DNA of 64,000 nucleotides from Hyphomicrobiales bacterium (lineage in GTDB: Bacteria; Pseudomonadota; Alphaproteobacteria; Rhizobiales; Rhizobiaceae), in the NCBI GenBank assembly GCA_900471815.1, contig UICE01000002.1, positions 260,764 through 324,763 on the forward strand, written 5' to 3'. The translations under genes and the position numbers were made by a program. Positions 25,058-33,969 of the stretch are shown here, piece after piece. Under the pieces are notes generated by a model that saw only the letters and a program-made list of their open reading frames with translations, did no database searches and was not told the DNA's origin. The first letter of the stretch is position 1; each line of letters starts with the position of its first letter.

Positions 25058-28000
25058 TCAGCCGATATCCTCAATCTTGGCGCGTAACAAACCGAGCTCA
25101 AGCAGTATTTGTCGCGTCCCGAGCATCTTCGCAGGATTTGGAAAGCACTTTGCGATCGGCGCTTGATGGGCGACGCGGTAGACCCGCCACAGCTCGTAAC
25201 GATCGCGCTCGCGGAACGCCTTCTCGAATTCCTTGCGCGGCCAATCAAATCGGCCATCGGTTCCAGTGGTGGCCTTGACCTCGAGCCATCGCGGACGCCC
25301 TTCCGCATCGATCGAGCGGATATCATGGTCAGCACCGGGTTCGTCGCGAGATGTCCAGATGACGTATCGCTCCGGCTCGCCGTAGCCGAACTCGCGAACC
25401 TTCTTCAGCTCCATCCGAAAGATCAGTTCCTCGCCGCGCCGGCCGAGCAGCCCGGCGCGCTCAATTTCCGCCAGCGTTGGCGGCAGCCATGTGCCGGAGC
25501 TGCCGCCGCCACCCGAAGATTGCTGCGGCTCGATCCGGCTTCCCTTTGGAGGCGCGACTATCAGGTCGACTTCATCGATGTTGGGGAGCTTGAACGTTGG
25601 CGACGCGCGTGGTGGCGCAGGTGGTGGTGGGGGATTAGGGGGAAGAGGCGGTGCGGGCTCGACTGGTGGCGGCTCGGAGTCCCTCCTGTCCCCATCGGTG
25701 TCGAGATTATCAAAAACCTGGCGGAGCGCGATTTCCTCCGCGTCGTCGTCACCATCCTCCTCCTCAAAATCGCCATCACCGTCGTCTTCGAGTTCCCCTG
25801 CCCGCCCGCGCGGGATCCCCATGCGATCAAGATAGTCGATAAGCTCTTCGAGCGTCCCTGCGAGGACCAATGGAAGGAACGCATTGGCAAGACTTCGCAT
25901 CGTCCCCACGCTGGCCGCGCCGGCGATCTCCGCGAGCGCCTCGGCCAGCAACAGCTGAAAGCCACCCTTTGTTTTTGGCGCCACAAAATCGATACGTTGC
26001 TCGCTGACAGCAACTTGCGCTGGCAACAGCACGCTGGCGCCGCTGACCGAATAGCGACGTCCGATCGACTGAAAGAACGCAATCTCGGTGATCACCGCCA
26101 AGCGCCCGGCGATTTCGCTGCGGCTCGCCGGAACGAACCCCGCATGCCCGTGGCGGTTGCGGAATGCGACTTCATGCAGCGCGCACGCAAATAGCGGTCG
26201 ATGCAACATCGCAAGGAAGCGCTCGCTGTGCTTTGGCTTGTACCAGAGATGCGGGCGTCCGGGTGGCCCAAGCTCAGGCTGGCCGGTTCCGGCGATGGCC
26301 GATAGTGGTTTAATACCGAGCGCGGTAAAGAAAACCCGTGATCTTTCTGAGCGATCGATAATACCGATCTTGCTATGGGTCGCGCGCAATTCCTGTTCAA
26401 GCGCTGCAAAGTCGGGCTCGACCAGCTGCCCTGCCCGAAGCTGGGCAAGCGTGAACAGACGAGAACGGTCGTCGAGCAGGCAGCTGACATTCTCCAAGCC
26501 ACTTGGTAATCCCAATAGACCGCGAAGGTCATATGCTTCGAGCAATGCACGACGTCGGCGCTGGTCGATCGGTCCCCCGCTGTTCCACTCGATATCCACG
26601 AATTCAAAGAAGCGTGTCCAATGCTCGTCCGTTGGCGACGCCGGCGCGCCGAGGGCCTGGTAGGCCTGTCCGACATCGTCGGTGTGCCGAAAGACCGGGA
26701 TTGCTTCGGCCAACAGTGCGGGGATCCGCTGGCCGACCAGGATTTCCGACGGGGCATGATAGTGGTTCTGTACCCAGCAGATACTTTGGTCCGCAATCTC
26801 GGCTTTTGCGCGTTTTTCGCGTCCGATCGCCGTGACAAGGGCCGGATAAACGAGGTCCGGCCGCGGCAGCGGCTCCATCCGGTCGCGATGCGCCTCGATG
26901 ATCTCAAGCAGCGTGTCGCTGTCCGGCGCGGTTTTCAGCTTGAGCTTGTGATGAAGAAGGTCGTTCGTGCTGGCGACAATCAAGTCATCTTTACCGATGC
27001 TGAGCCGGTTGATCGCGGTATCTAGGTGGAGAGTCTCGGGTGCGGCGAGTCGCCCGGACCGGGTCCTGAGCCAGGAGATCTCGCGAAGTTCTTCGACGAT
27101 CGCGGTGCTCAGCAATCGGAGATTCTCGGTGAGCAGCTTCGCGAAGCGCTCCGCGGTCTCCGGCTGATCCTTAACGAGGCCGGCGAAGCGAACGAGATCG
27201 GCACCGCCCAGGTTTTCACGAATCCGCAGGCGCGCCATCAGGTTTGGTGCTGCACGCAATTCCTTGGACGGTCCGTCGATCGCGGGATCAAGGAATCGGG
27301 CGATCGTCTTGCTGAGATTGACCATCTCCACCGGGGCGACCCAGTCGCCACGCTGGTTCTTCACCACGGGATTGCTGCGCAATGCCGACAGGGCAGCTCG
27401 GCTGATCGGCGCCTCGCGTGCGAGCAACTTTTGATAAAGCGTTTCGCGCTCCCGGTCGTCCGAAGGCGCGGTCGCGGCGCGCTTGGAAGCATCGATCAGC
27501 CATTGCTCTTCGTCGAAGACGCGGCTGTGGCCGGAAATCGCCTTGAACGGCGCAAGGTCGGGGTGAAGTCGGTTCGTCTCGGGTTCAGGGCAATCAGCCC
27601 AGAGGTCCGGATCGACGATCATCAGCTCGATGGCAGGTCTAAGGTCGCCTGTTACGCTGAGCGTCGAGGCCGTGTTATCGAGATCAAACCGCATCTGCTT
27701 TGAGAGCCGTCGCGGGAATGCCGAAAGCGCCGATGCTTGGCGCTTTTGCATATCCAGCTCGCGCATCGACTTGTCATAGTTGGTGAAATGATAGTTCGCC
27801 GCCCCATCGATCGTAGTTTTCAGGCTCTTGTCATTTTCACCCGCGCAGCGCAACCGAACGAGGGATGCGAGGGTAAACGGCTTCGCCCCGCATTTTTCCG
27901 CAAGCTTACGCAGATTCTCGTCAGCGCTCAGCGCTGGATCGAGATAGCTCGCGTCGCCGAGGAAGCCGGCATAGAGGTCGTCGCTTGGCAGCACGATCGC

Positions 28001-29326
28001 GGCCGCTTTGGCAAATCGTTTGTCGCCCCTTGCGCGCGTGGGCCAGCATGCATCCTCTCTGAGCCGTTCCGCCAACGCCCTCGCGAACCCATCTGGCGTG
28101 GTGGCACCGACGCCCGCAAGCATTGTAAAGGCGTCGGCGCCATATCTCACGAACCAGTCGGAAACAAGGAGGTCCATCACCAGCTCGACCGCCTGATTGA
28201 TCAACCAGTCGTTCCACTGGAGATCGTTGAGGCCGCTGCGATCTTGGTTGAGTTCGAACGGAGCGCTCACGCTCACCGGGCAACCGGTTCGCGAGGCCGG
28301 AGCCTTTAATGGATAGTAGAAGTGGCCATTATGGCCGATATCGATCTTGCGTCGCACGATCGGCACGGAGACCGCGATCTTCACCCTGCCGCCGGCGACC
28401 CTGTAGTACGATGGGAACCGCCGCGCCGCATATTCCGCCGGCAATTCTACGGTTCGCGAGAACTCCTCTTCCTGGAAAGAGACGACGCGTGCGTCGCTAT
28501 CACTCATCCGGCCGCGCCGGAAGATCATCGATACTCCGGATGTGCGGCAGCGATCTTGTGACGCCTCTTGTCGCCAGCGCAGTATACGCCCGGTTCGAAT
28601 CGAACGAACGTTGACCTCGCGAAGGCCTGACTTCTTCCCGCTATGCGCGAGCTTGAGCAGTGTATCGGGCATGCTCGTCGCCATCAGCTCCAGTGCATGC
28701 GCCTCTCGCTCAACAGTAAACGCCTCCAGGGTTTCGGTCGGTCGCGTCCTATAGGGCACGAACAGGCGGACGCCCTTCACGCCCCGAGATTGTGGATCGG
28801 GGGCGCGACCGGTCTCCTGCGTCTGAAGATCGAGGAGGGCTACCTGCCCGGCAGATCGGACGTGGATTTCGTTCCCGAAGCGGAAGAGCGATCGCAGCCC
28901 GAAATTCTTTGAACCTATACCATTCTCCTTCGGCGCGACGACTTCTGCACCTCGAGTGCCCATGACGTTGCCGGTCCCGACGATCACCGAGAGCCGCTCC
29001 CAGCCGCGGCGCTCGATATTGCGACCTGAACCGGTCACCTCGACCGATTTGCTCCCGAAGGTCAGCGTTAGCTTGTCACCACCGCCGTCATACTCGTTTT
29101 GAACGAGCTCGCGTAGGACGTCGCCGGCATCATGGCCTGCCACGAATTGTTCGATGACGCTCGAACCAATTCGCGTACGCCGGCTGGCACCATAATCGGG
29201 CGGCACATAATCAGGTTCGTCAATCAAGATATGCGGCGAAAATGTGGCCCTTGTTTTGCTCACTGGCCGAGAGGCCCTGGCGGTCGCCGACGCCGAACTC
29301 GCCGAATCTTTCCCTCCGTCAGCCAC
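25058..29326 (-). CDS. Giant GHKL-ATPase (sacsin-like) protein with C-terminal DUF3883 nuclease-like domain
   Basis: A 1,422-aa protein. Residues 50-160 form a GHKL/Hsp90-type ATP-binding site: Glu73 and Asn77 in LRELVQNEYD, VTGSGRN, and the lid KENGIGSKNFGLRS (133-146). About 1,000 residues of unassigned sequence follow. A linker with Glu/Asp runs and then Pro runs lies at about 1160-1260. The last 139 residues are DUF3883, with Asp1335 and Glu1349-Val-Lys1351 in a PD-(D/E)xK-like D...ExK pattern, suggesting DNA cleavage. The start is GTG 29326. An ATP-driven sensor coupled to a nuclease in a defence island is the likely role. I know no named system with this exact architecture. Confidence 0.8.
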   Translation of the reverse strand: MADGGKDSASSASATARASRPVSKTRATFSPHILIDEPDYVPPDYGASRRTRIGSSVIEQFVAGHDAGDVLRELVQNEYDGGGDKLTLTFGSKSVEVTGSGRNIERRGWERLSVIVGTGNVMGTRGAEVVAPKENGIGSKNFGLRSLFRFGNEIHVRSAGQVALLDLQTQETGRAPDPQSRGVKGVRLFVPYRTRPTETLEAFTVEREAHALELMATSMPDTLLKLAHSGKKSGLREVNVRSIRTGRILRWRQEASQDRCRTSGVSMIFRRGRMSDSDARVVSFQEEEFSRTVELPAEYAARRFPSYYRVAGGRVKIAVSVPIVRRKIDIGHNGHFYYPLKAPASRTGCPVSVSAPFELNQDRSGLNDLQWNDWLINQAVELVMDLLVSDWFVRYGADAFTMLAGVGATTPDGFARALAERLREDACWPTRARGDKRFAKAAAIVLPSDDLYAGFLGDASYLDPALSADENLRKLAEKCGAKPFTLASLVRLRCAGENDKSLKTTIDGAANYHFTNYDKSMRELDMQKRQASALSAFPRRLSKQMRFDLDNTASTLSVTGDLRPAIELMIVDPDLWADCPEPETNRLHPDLAPFKAISGHSRVFDEEQWLIDASKRAATAPSDDRERETLYQKLLAREAPISRAALSALRSNPVVKNQRGDWVAPVEMVNLSKTIARFLDPAIDGPSKELRAAPNLMARLRIRENLGGADLVRFAGLVKDQPETAERFAKLLTENLRLLSTAIVEELREISWLRTRSGRLAAPETLHLDTAINRLSIGKDDLIVASTNDLLHHKLKLKTAPDSDTLLEIIEAHRDRMEPLPRPDLVYPALVTAIGREKRAKAEIADQSICWVQNHYHAPSEILVGQRIPALLAEAIPVFRHTDDVGQAYQALGAPASPTDEHWTRFFEFVDIEWNSGGPIDQRRRRALLEAYDLRGLLGLPSGLENVSCLLDDRSRLFTLAQLRAGQLVEPDFAALEQELRATHSKIGIIDRSERSRVFFTALGIKPLSAIAGTGQPELGPPGRPHLWYKPKHSERFLAMLHRPLFACALHEVAFRNRHGHAGFVPASRSEIAGRLAVITEIAFFQSIGRRYSVSGASVLLPAQVAVSEQRIDFVAPKTKGGFQLLLAEALAEIAGAASVGTMRSLANAFLPLVLAGTLEELIDYLDRMGIPRGRAGELEDDGDGDFEEEDGDDDAEEIALRQVFDNLDTDGDRRDSEPPPVEPAPPLPPNPPPPPAPPRASPTFKLPNIDEVDLIVAPPKGSRIEPQQSSGGGGSSGTWLPPTLAEIERAGLLGRRGEELIFRMELKKVREFGYGEPERYVIWTSRDEPGADHDIRSIDAEGRPRWLEVKATTGTDGRFDWPRKEFEKAFRERDRYELWRVYRVAHQAPIAKCFPNPAKMLGTRQILLELGLLRAKIEDIG

Positions 29327-29927
29327 GACTTAGCCCCTTTTGCCCGCCATTCCTCATTCGCTGATCGAACGTAGTTGGTGACTATGGGCAAAGCAATATT
29401 CAATCAAAGCGAAAGCCGCTCGGTTCGCTCGAAACATCGTACGTACAGCTATTGTCACTAGCACTGCACTTGATATCTGCACCAGCGTGCTCAATCCCCA
29501 CCCAATATTCGCTGCAGTTACGCCACTTCAGATGGAAGCGGACGAGCCGCAAGTGACCCAGTCCGAGACATCTCGCTTGTTCAGAGAAGGTCGATAGTTA
29601 GATCGTCCGCATTACAGTTGCGCCTTTTAGGGCCGTCAGGCAGCAATCGGCCCCATCTCAGTCATTCAAATGTACTCGCGCCATGGATTGCTTAGGCTTG
29701 AGAATGCCTAAATTTCCACTCAACTATCGGGGCTCGTTGTTTTAACAAAATATCAAACCTATGCTTGAATGAAGCGCTGATACTCTACCTTTCTTTTTTG
29801 CTTAATTAAGTCGTAGTTCACAGTCGTTCAGCAAGCCCGATTTCGGTGAAAGCGGATATCCCCATCCAGCGATTCTCGATGTTTCACTCGCAGGCCTGGG
29901 CCCAAGAATCGGGTTAGCCCCACGTCA
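29327..29927. other. Intergenic region without recognisable gene
   Basis: About 600 bp between the giant gene's start and the end of hsdM. No frame above 60 codons with recognisable content was found. It has to contain the promoter of the leftward giant gene (probably 29,340-29,450). The AT-rich middle near 29,740-29,820 shows nothing further. Confidence 0.4.
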
Positions 29928-31565
29928 CTAATCAGCTATTGGCAACGGGGATAGACCAAGTTCTTTCAGAAACGTGTTGTGCCTCGCTGTTGACTCGCGA
30001 ACCTGCTTCCCAATTTCGATTAACTCGTCGTGCGTAGCCTTCAGATCGATCGCGATCCCCTGTTCGGCTGTGCTGATGTAGCGGGAGATATTAAGGTTGT
30101 AGCCTTCCTCCTCGATTCGCCCCATGCCGATACGCTTGGAATAACGGTCCTCTTCCTTCCGAAATTGGTAAGTGTCGATGATCTTGGCGATGTGCTTGTC
30201 TGAGAGATTGTTCTGGCGCTTGCCTTTATCAAAATGCTCAGGCCCAGCCGCGTTGATGAAGAGCACGTCGTCGGGCTTCTTGCACTTCTTAAGCACGAGG
30301 ACGCAGACGGGGATGCCGGTGGAGTAGAACAGGTTAGCGGGCAAACCGATGACCGTGTCAATATGTCCGTCTTTAAGCAGCTTGGTGCGAATGCGCTCTT
30401 CGGCTCCACCTCGGAATAGCACGCCGAGGGGGAGGATGATGGCCATCACGCCTTCGTCTTTCAGAAAATGAAAACCGTGCAGCAGGAAGGCAAAATCGGC
30501 GGCGGACTTGGGTGCTAGACCATAGTTCGTGAAGCGCACATCATCGCCCATCGCGTCGGCCGGGTCCCATCGGTAGCTGAAAGGCGGATTGGCGACGATG
30601 GCGTCGAAGGCGGGTTTCCTGGCCGGATTCTGCTCGCGCAGCATGTCCCAGTCGTTGGTTAGCGTATCGCCGTGGTAGATTTCGAATTCCGTGTCCTTCA
30701 TCCCATGCAGCAACATGTTCATGCGGGCAAGATTGTAGGTGGTGATGTTACTTTCCTGCCCATAAATCTTGCCGATACCATGCGGCCCCATGCGCTTGCG
30801 CACGTTCAGCAGAAGCGACCCGGAGCCGCAGGCAAAGTCGAGAACGCTGGTAAGGCGATCTTTCTTGCCGGTAGCGGGTTCTTGGCTGTCAAGGGTGACG
30901 ATGGCGGACAGGATATCGGAAATCTGTTGCGGGGTGTAGAACTCACCCGCCTTCTTGCCAGAGCCGGCCGCAAACTGTCCAATAAGGTATTCGTACGCAT
31001 CGCCCAGAGCATCGATATTTGAGGAGAATTCCGCAAGCCCTTTAGCGATCTCCGCGATGATAGAGCAGAGCTTGGCGTTACGATCTTCATACTTGCGGCC
31101 GAGTTTGTCCGAGCCGAGATTGATCTCGGAGAATAGTCCGCTGAAGGTGCTTTCGAAGGATTCGTTTTCGATATATTTGAAACCCGTTTGAAGCGTGTTG
31201 AGCAGTTCGCGATCCTGGGTGCGGGCCATGTTGGCAATGCTGTTCCACAGGTGCGGCGGTTGGATGACGTAATGCACCTTGCGGCGCATCTGTTTTTCAA
31301 ATTCCGCAACGTCGTCCGGGTTGTCTTGATACCAGGCTTGCAGAGGCGTGCTTGCTCCGGTTTTCAGCAACACGTCGATGGGGAAATCCGGATAGTCCTT
31401 TCCCAACTCCTTCTTCGCAGCCGTCTCATAGTTGTCCGACAGATAGCGCAGGAACAGGAAGGACAGCATGTAGTCGCGGAAATCGTCCGCGTTCATTGCG
31501 CCGCGCAGTCGGTCAGCGATGTTCCAGAGGGTCTTGCCGAGTTGCTTTTGGATTAGGTCATTCAT
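29928..31565 (-). CDS. hsdM: Type I restriction-modification methylase HsdM
   Basis: N6-adenine methyltransferase subunit, 545 aa, that with HsdS protects host sites and with HsdR forms the restriction complex. The N-terminal helical HsdM_N domain (5-140) precedes the catalytic domain: SAM-binding motif I DFACGSGS (243-250) and catalytic motif IV NPPF (326-329). A GEFYTPQQIS stretch (208-217) is typical of the family. Its ATG overlaps the prrC stop by 4 bp. It is unusual that the methylase is the last gene of the operon, since protection is normally made first. Confidence 0.95.
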   Translation of the reverse strand: MNDLIQKQLGKTLWNIADRLRGAMNADDFRDYMLSFLFLRYLSDNYETAAKKELGKDYPDFPIDVLLKTGASTPLQAWYQDNPDDVAEFEKQMRRKVHYVIQPPHLWNSIANMARTQDRELLNTLQTGFKYIENESFESTFSGLFSEINLGSDKLGRKYEDRNAKLCSIIAEIAKGLAEFSSNIDALGDAYEYLIGQFAAGSGKKAGEFYTPQQISDILSAIVTLDSQEPATGKKDRLTSVLDFACGSGSLLLNVRKRMGPHGIGKIYGQESNITTYNLARMNMLLHGMKDTEFEIYHGDTLTNDWDMLREQNPARKPAFDAIVANPPFSYRWDPADAMGDDVRFTNYGLAPKSAADFAFLLHGFHFLKDEGVMAIILPLGVLFRGGAEERIRTKLLKDGHIDTVIGLPANLFYSTGIPVCVLVLKKCKKPDDVLFINAAGPEHFDKGKRQNNLSDKHIAKIIDTYQFRKEEDRYSKRIGMGRIEEEGYNLNISRYISTAEQGIAIDLKATHDELIEIGKQVRESTARHNTFLKELGLSPLPIAD

Positions 31566-32725
31566 GGTGCCGAGACTTTTTCAGGTGCAGGTACAACTGC
31601 TAGGATTGGTGCGGGAGCTGGCGCTGGTGCCGGGACTGATGCGTGCAGTACAAAGTTGTATTTGCTCTTTATTTTGGTGAAGACGCTATTGAACAGGCTC
31701 TTGCTGTCTGCGGTAAGTTCGTCGCCTTCGAAGTAATAGACCTTCTTGTGGGAAAGCATGTTGATAATTTGCGCCACTTCGTCGGGATTGGTGATGCCGA
31801 CTTGTTCAAGCACGTAACTGAATTGACCAACGCCAAGAAATGAAGCGATGTTCTCAAGCACTTGGCGGAGCAGTGCGAAGTGAAAAGACTTCACTCCGTC
31901 ACTGGCATAAGCCTGCTCCAACACCTGCAGTAACCGCAAGTGATATAGGAAAACATCATTGCTTCCGGTCTCTAGCGCGAGGTTACCATCCTTGGCGCTC
32001 AAAATGCAGACTCTTGCCTTCTTATTGAATTTGCTAGCCTTATCCCCCCTCTTCAACCAATCGGCTAAAATTGCAAAAAGACCAAGGTGGTGAGTGGTGA
32101 TGATCACCTTTCGCTTCTCAAAATGTTCTTCGATCAAATCAAAGAGCGTTGAAGCGGTAATAAAGATGTTGTGGTCATCCAAACTCGAAACAGGGTCATC
32201 AATAAAGAAATGAGACGACTGCTTGTCCGCCCAGCCTTCGACTTCGAAGAGTGCGAGAAAGAAGCACCAAATAAAAATCCGCTCTTCGCCGCGCGAAATT
32301 TTGAAGGAGACTTTTGAGATGTTGGTTGGATCGTCCTCTTCAGCTTGCTCGTAGAAGAATGATATCGCTTGAATACCGTCTTCGGGATTCTCGTGAGGGA
32401 TGAATTCAAATCGGTAGCACGGTCGGAACCTGTTCAGTTTCTCGCGAATGTCATCCTCGGAAAGAGAGCTGTGAAACCGGTTCAAGCTACTCTTCCGAAT
32501 ATCCAATCGGATTATTTCGCCGTCGTTCCCAGGATCATTCTGCCAAACGAAAATATCCTCACTATAGGCGTTGTAGTAGACCCCGGCGTGTGATCCATCT
32601 TCATCCTTCGTCGTGTCTTTGTAGGCCACGGAAAGCCTCGTTTTTCCAGTGGCGTTGAACGCATAAATTAAGACGATCTTTTCTTTCGCGTCTCGGATTT
32701 CCTTTGCGACCTCGATGTGGGTCAT
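31562..32725 (-). CDS. prrC: PrrC-type anticodon nuclease
   Basis: A 387-aa homologue of PrrC, the tRNA-Lys anticodon nuclease held silent by a type I restriction complex and released when a phage disables restriction. Residues 1-265 are an ABC-type ATPase: LIYAFNATGKTRLS with Walker A, VYYNAYSEDIF, signature SRGEE (144-148), Walker B FFIDDPVSSLDD (173-184) and the H-loop TTHH (210-213). The nuclease triad Arg287-x3-Glu291 (LLRQVLE) and His326 (MLSHKK) matches Arg320, Glu324 and His356 of E. coli PrrC. A Pro-Ala repeat tail (364-387) is extra. It sits between hsdS and hsdM with 4-bp overlaps on both sides. Confidence 0.85.
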   Translation of the reverse strand: MTHIEVAKEIRDAKEKIVLIYAFNATGKTRLSVAYKDTTKDEDGSHAGVYYNAYSEDIFVWQNDPGNDGEIIRLDIRKSSLNRFHSSLSEDDIREKLNRFRPCYRFEFIPHENPEDGIQAISFFYEQAEEDDPTNISKVSFKISRGEERIFIWCFFLALFEVEGWADKQSSHFFIDDPVSSLDDHNIFITASTLFDLIEEHFEKRKVIITTHHLGLFAILADWLKRGDKASKFNKKARVCILSAKDGNLALETGSNDVFLYHLRLLQVLEQAYASDGVKSFHFALLRQVLENIASFLGVGQFSYVLEQVGITNPDEVAQIINMLSHKKVYYFEGDELTADSKSLFNSVFTKIKSKYNFVLHASVPAPAPAPAPILAVVPAPEKVSAP

Positions 32726-33969
32726 GCCTCCAACTCCTCCTGCGATGGGAAAAGTAGCTGCATCAACCCTTTCTTGTGGGTCTTAATGGTGTCGAGCTTT
32801 TGAGTCTGGGCGGCGATAAGTTCGTCCAGTGAAGTGAGGAAACTCGCGATGCGTTGCTGTTCGGGCCGACATGGAATCACCAACTCATAAGCCAGAAGTG
32901 AATCACGGTTGACCTTTGGGATTTTGCTCCGGTCAGAATGCTTTGCGGTGTATTCAATAAAACTATCCGACCGGAGAAGGTAAACTAGATATTGCCGAAG
33001 CAAATTTTGATTGGATGGACGGATTGGATATATGTCGGCGCTACAAATTCCCTCGAATTCGGGGGTGGCCACTTTATTCAACGTAGGGCGAATCTTTGAA
33101 TAAAGGATATCCCGTCCATCGAAGAGATATTTTCCGCTAATAAGTCCAAGCTCTCTTGCGGTTCTCACGCCCTGAAGGTTTCCTGTCTGTGACTCAATAT
33201 TCTCGCCGCCAATATGCGGCATGTCGCAGTATGGCGGCTCTGTCGGGTCAACTTGGCCGGATGCAACATCCACAATTTCGCCAAGGGTCTTTAACTCCCA
33301 CTGCCCGGTTTTTTGGAATTCGGGGAAGCGGAGGTGGGGTTGGGTTTCGGCGGGGATAGTTACGCCGTTCTCAATTCTCTCTGGTTGGGGGAATAGTTGC
33401 CGCATTAGCCCTTTTTTATGGGTTTTGAGCGCCTCCACTTTGCGGGATTGGGCCGCAATCAGTTCGTCCACAGAGGTCAGGCAGTCGGCTATCTTTTGTT
33501 GTTCGGCAAGAGATGGGACTGCGGTTTTGATTTTCTCAATATTCGCCTTCGAGAGGCTTGGAACACCGCCAGCTTCATTATGCTTCGGCCAATCAATTCT
33601 CTGAAAGATTGCGAAGATGAACCTGGGCACGCATTGATTGAACGAATGGGTGTAGAACAAGGTGTCCACCGTCCAAAACCTTCCAGTAAGGAACATTGGA
33701 TTGTTAATTGTACCTTTTCTGCCGATACAGACGCTCTCGCCATCATGCAAGAATTCGTCGACTGAACGCATGTATCCGCCAGAACCATAGACAGGAACGT
33801 CTCCCGGCGGGAGATGCTTATGGTCTCTCCCGTTTCCAATTGTAAATAACCTTCCAAGTGATTTTTTATCCCACGCCGCTGCATTACGAAACTCCGGAAA
33901 ACGCAGCTGGGGCGTCACCAAGAGTTTGGCGTCTTCTGTCATGGTTGTGGTTTTCGCCTCATTGCTCAT
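32722..33969 (-). CDS. hsdS: Type I restriction specificity subunit HsdS
   Basis: DNA recognition subunit of 415 aa that fixes the bipartite target of the methylase and nuclease. Two target-recognition domains (about 20-165 and 220-365) each end in a conserved helical spacer: IADCLTSVDELIAAQSRKVEALKTHKKGLMRQLFP and IASFLTSLDELIAAQTQKLDTIKTHKKGLMQLLFP-like segments, which set the spacing between half-sites. It overlaps hsdR by 11 bp and prrC by 4 bp. The recognition sequence cannot be predicted by eye. Confidence 0.93.
   Translation of the reverse strand: MSNEAKTTTMTEDAKLLVTPQLRFPEFRNAAAWDKKSLGRLFTIGNGRDHKHLPPGDVPVYGSGGYMRSVDEFLHDGESVCIGRKGTINNPMFLTGRFWTVDTLFYTHSFNQCVPRFIFAIFQRIDWPKHNEAGGVPSLSKANIEKIKTAVPSLAEQQKIADCLTSVDELIAAQSRKVEALKTHKKGLMRQLFPQPERIENGVTIPAETQPHLRFPEFQKTGQWELKTLGEIVDVASGQVDPTEPPYCDMPHIGGENIESQTGNLQGVRTARELGLISGKYLFDGRDILYSKIRPTLNKVATPEFEGICSADIYPIRPSNQNLLRQYLVYLLRSDSFIEYTAKHSDRSKIPKVNRDSLLAYELVIPCRPEQQRIASFLTSLDELIAAQTQKLDTIKTHKKGLMQLLFPSQEELEA

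Noticed and set aside
25109-26194. Long plus-strand frame of 361 codons
   Set aside because: It lies wholly inside the GHKL-DUF3883 gene on the opposite strand; its Arg/Ala-rich composition is a mirror of that gene and no motif is visible.
23422-29326. DISARM system
   Set aside because: A PLD protein recalls DrmC, but no DrmA helicase, DrmB or methylase is next to it; the large gene is a GHKL ATPase, not a helicase.
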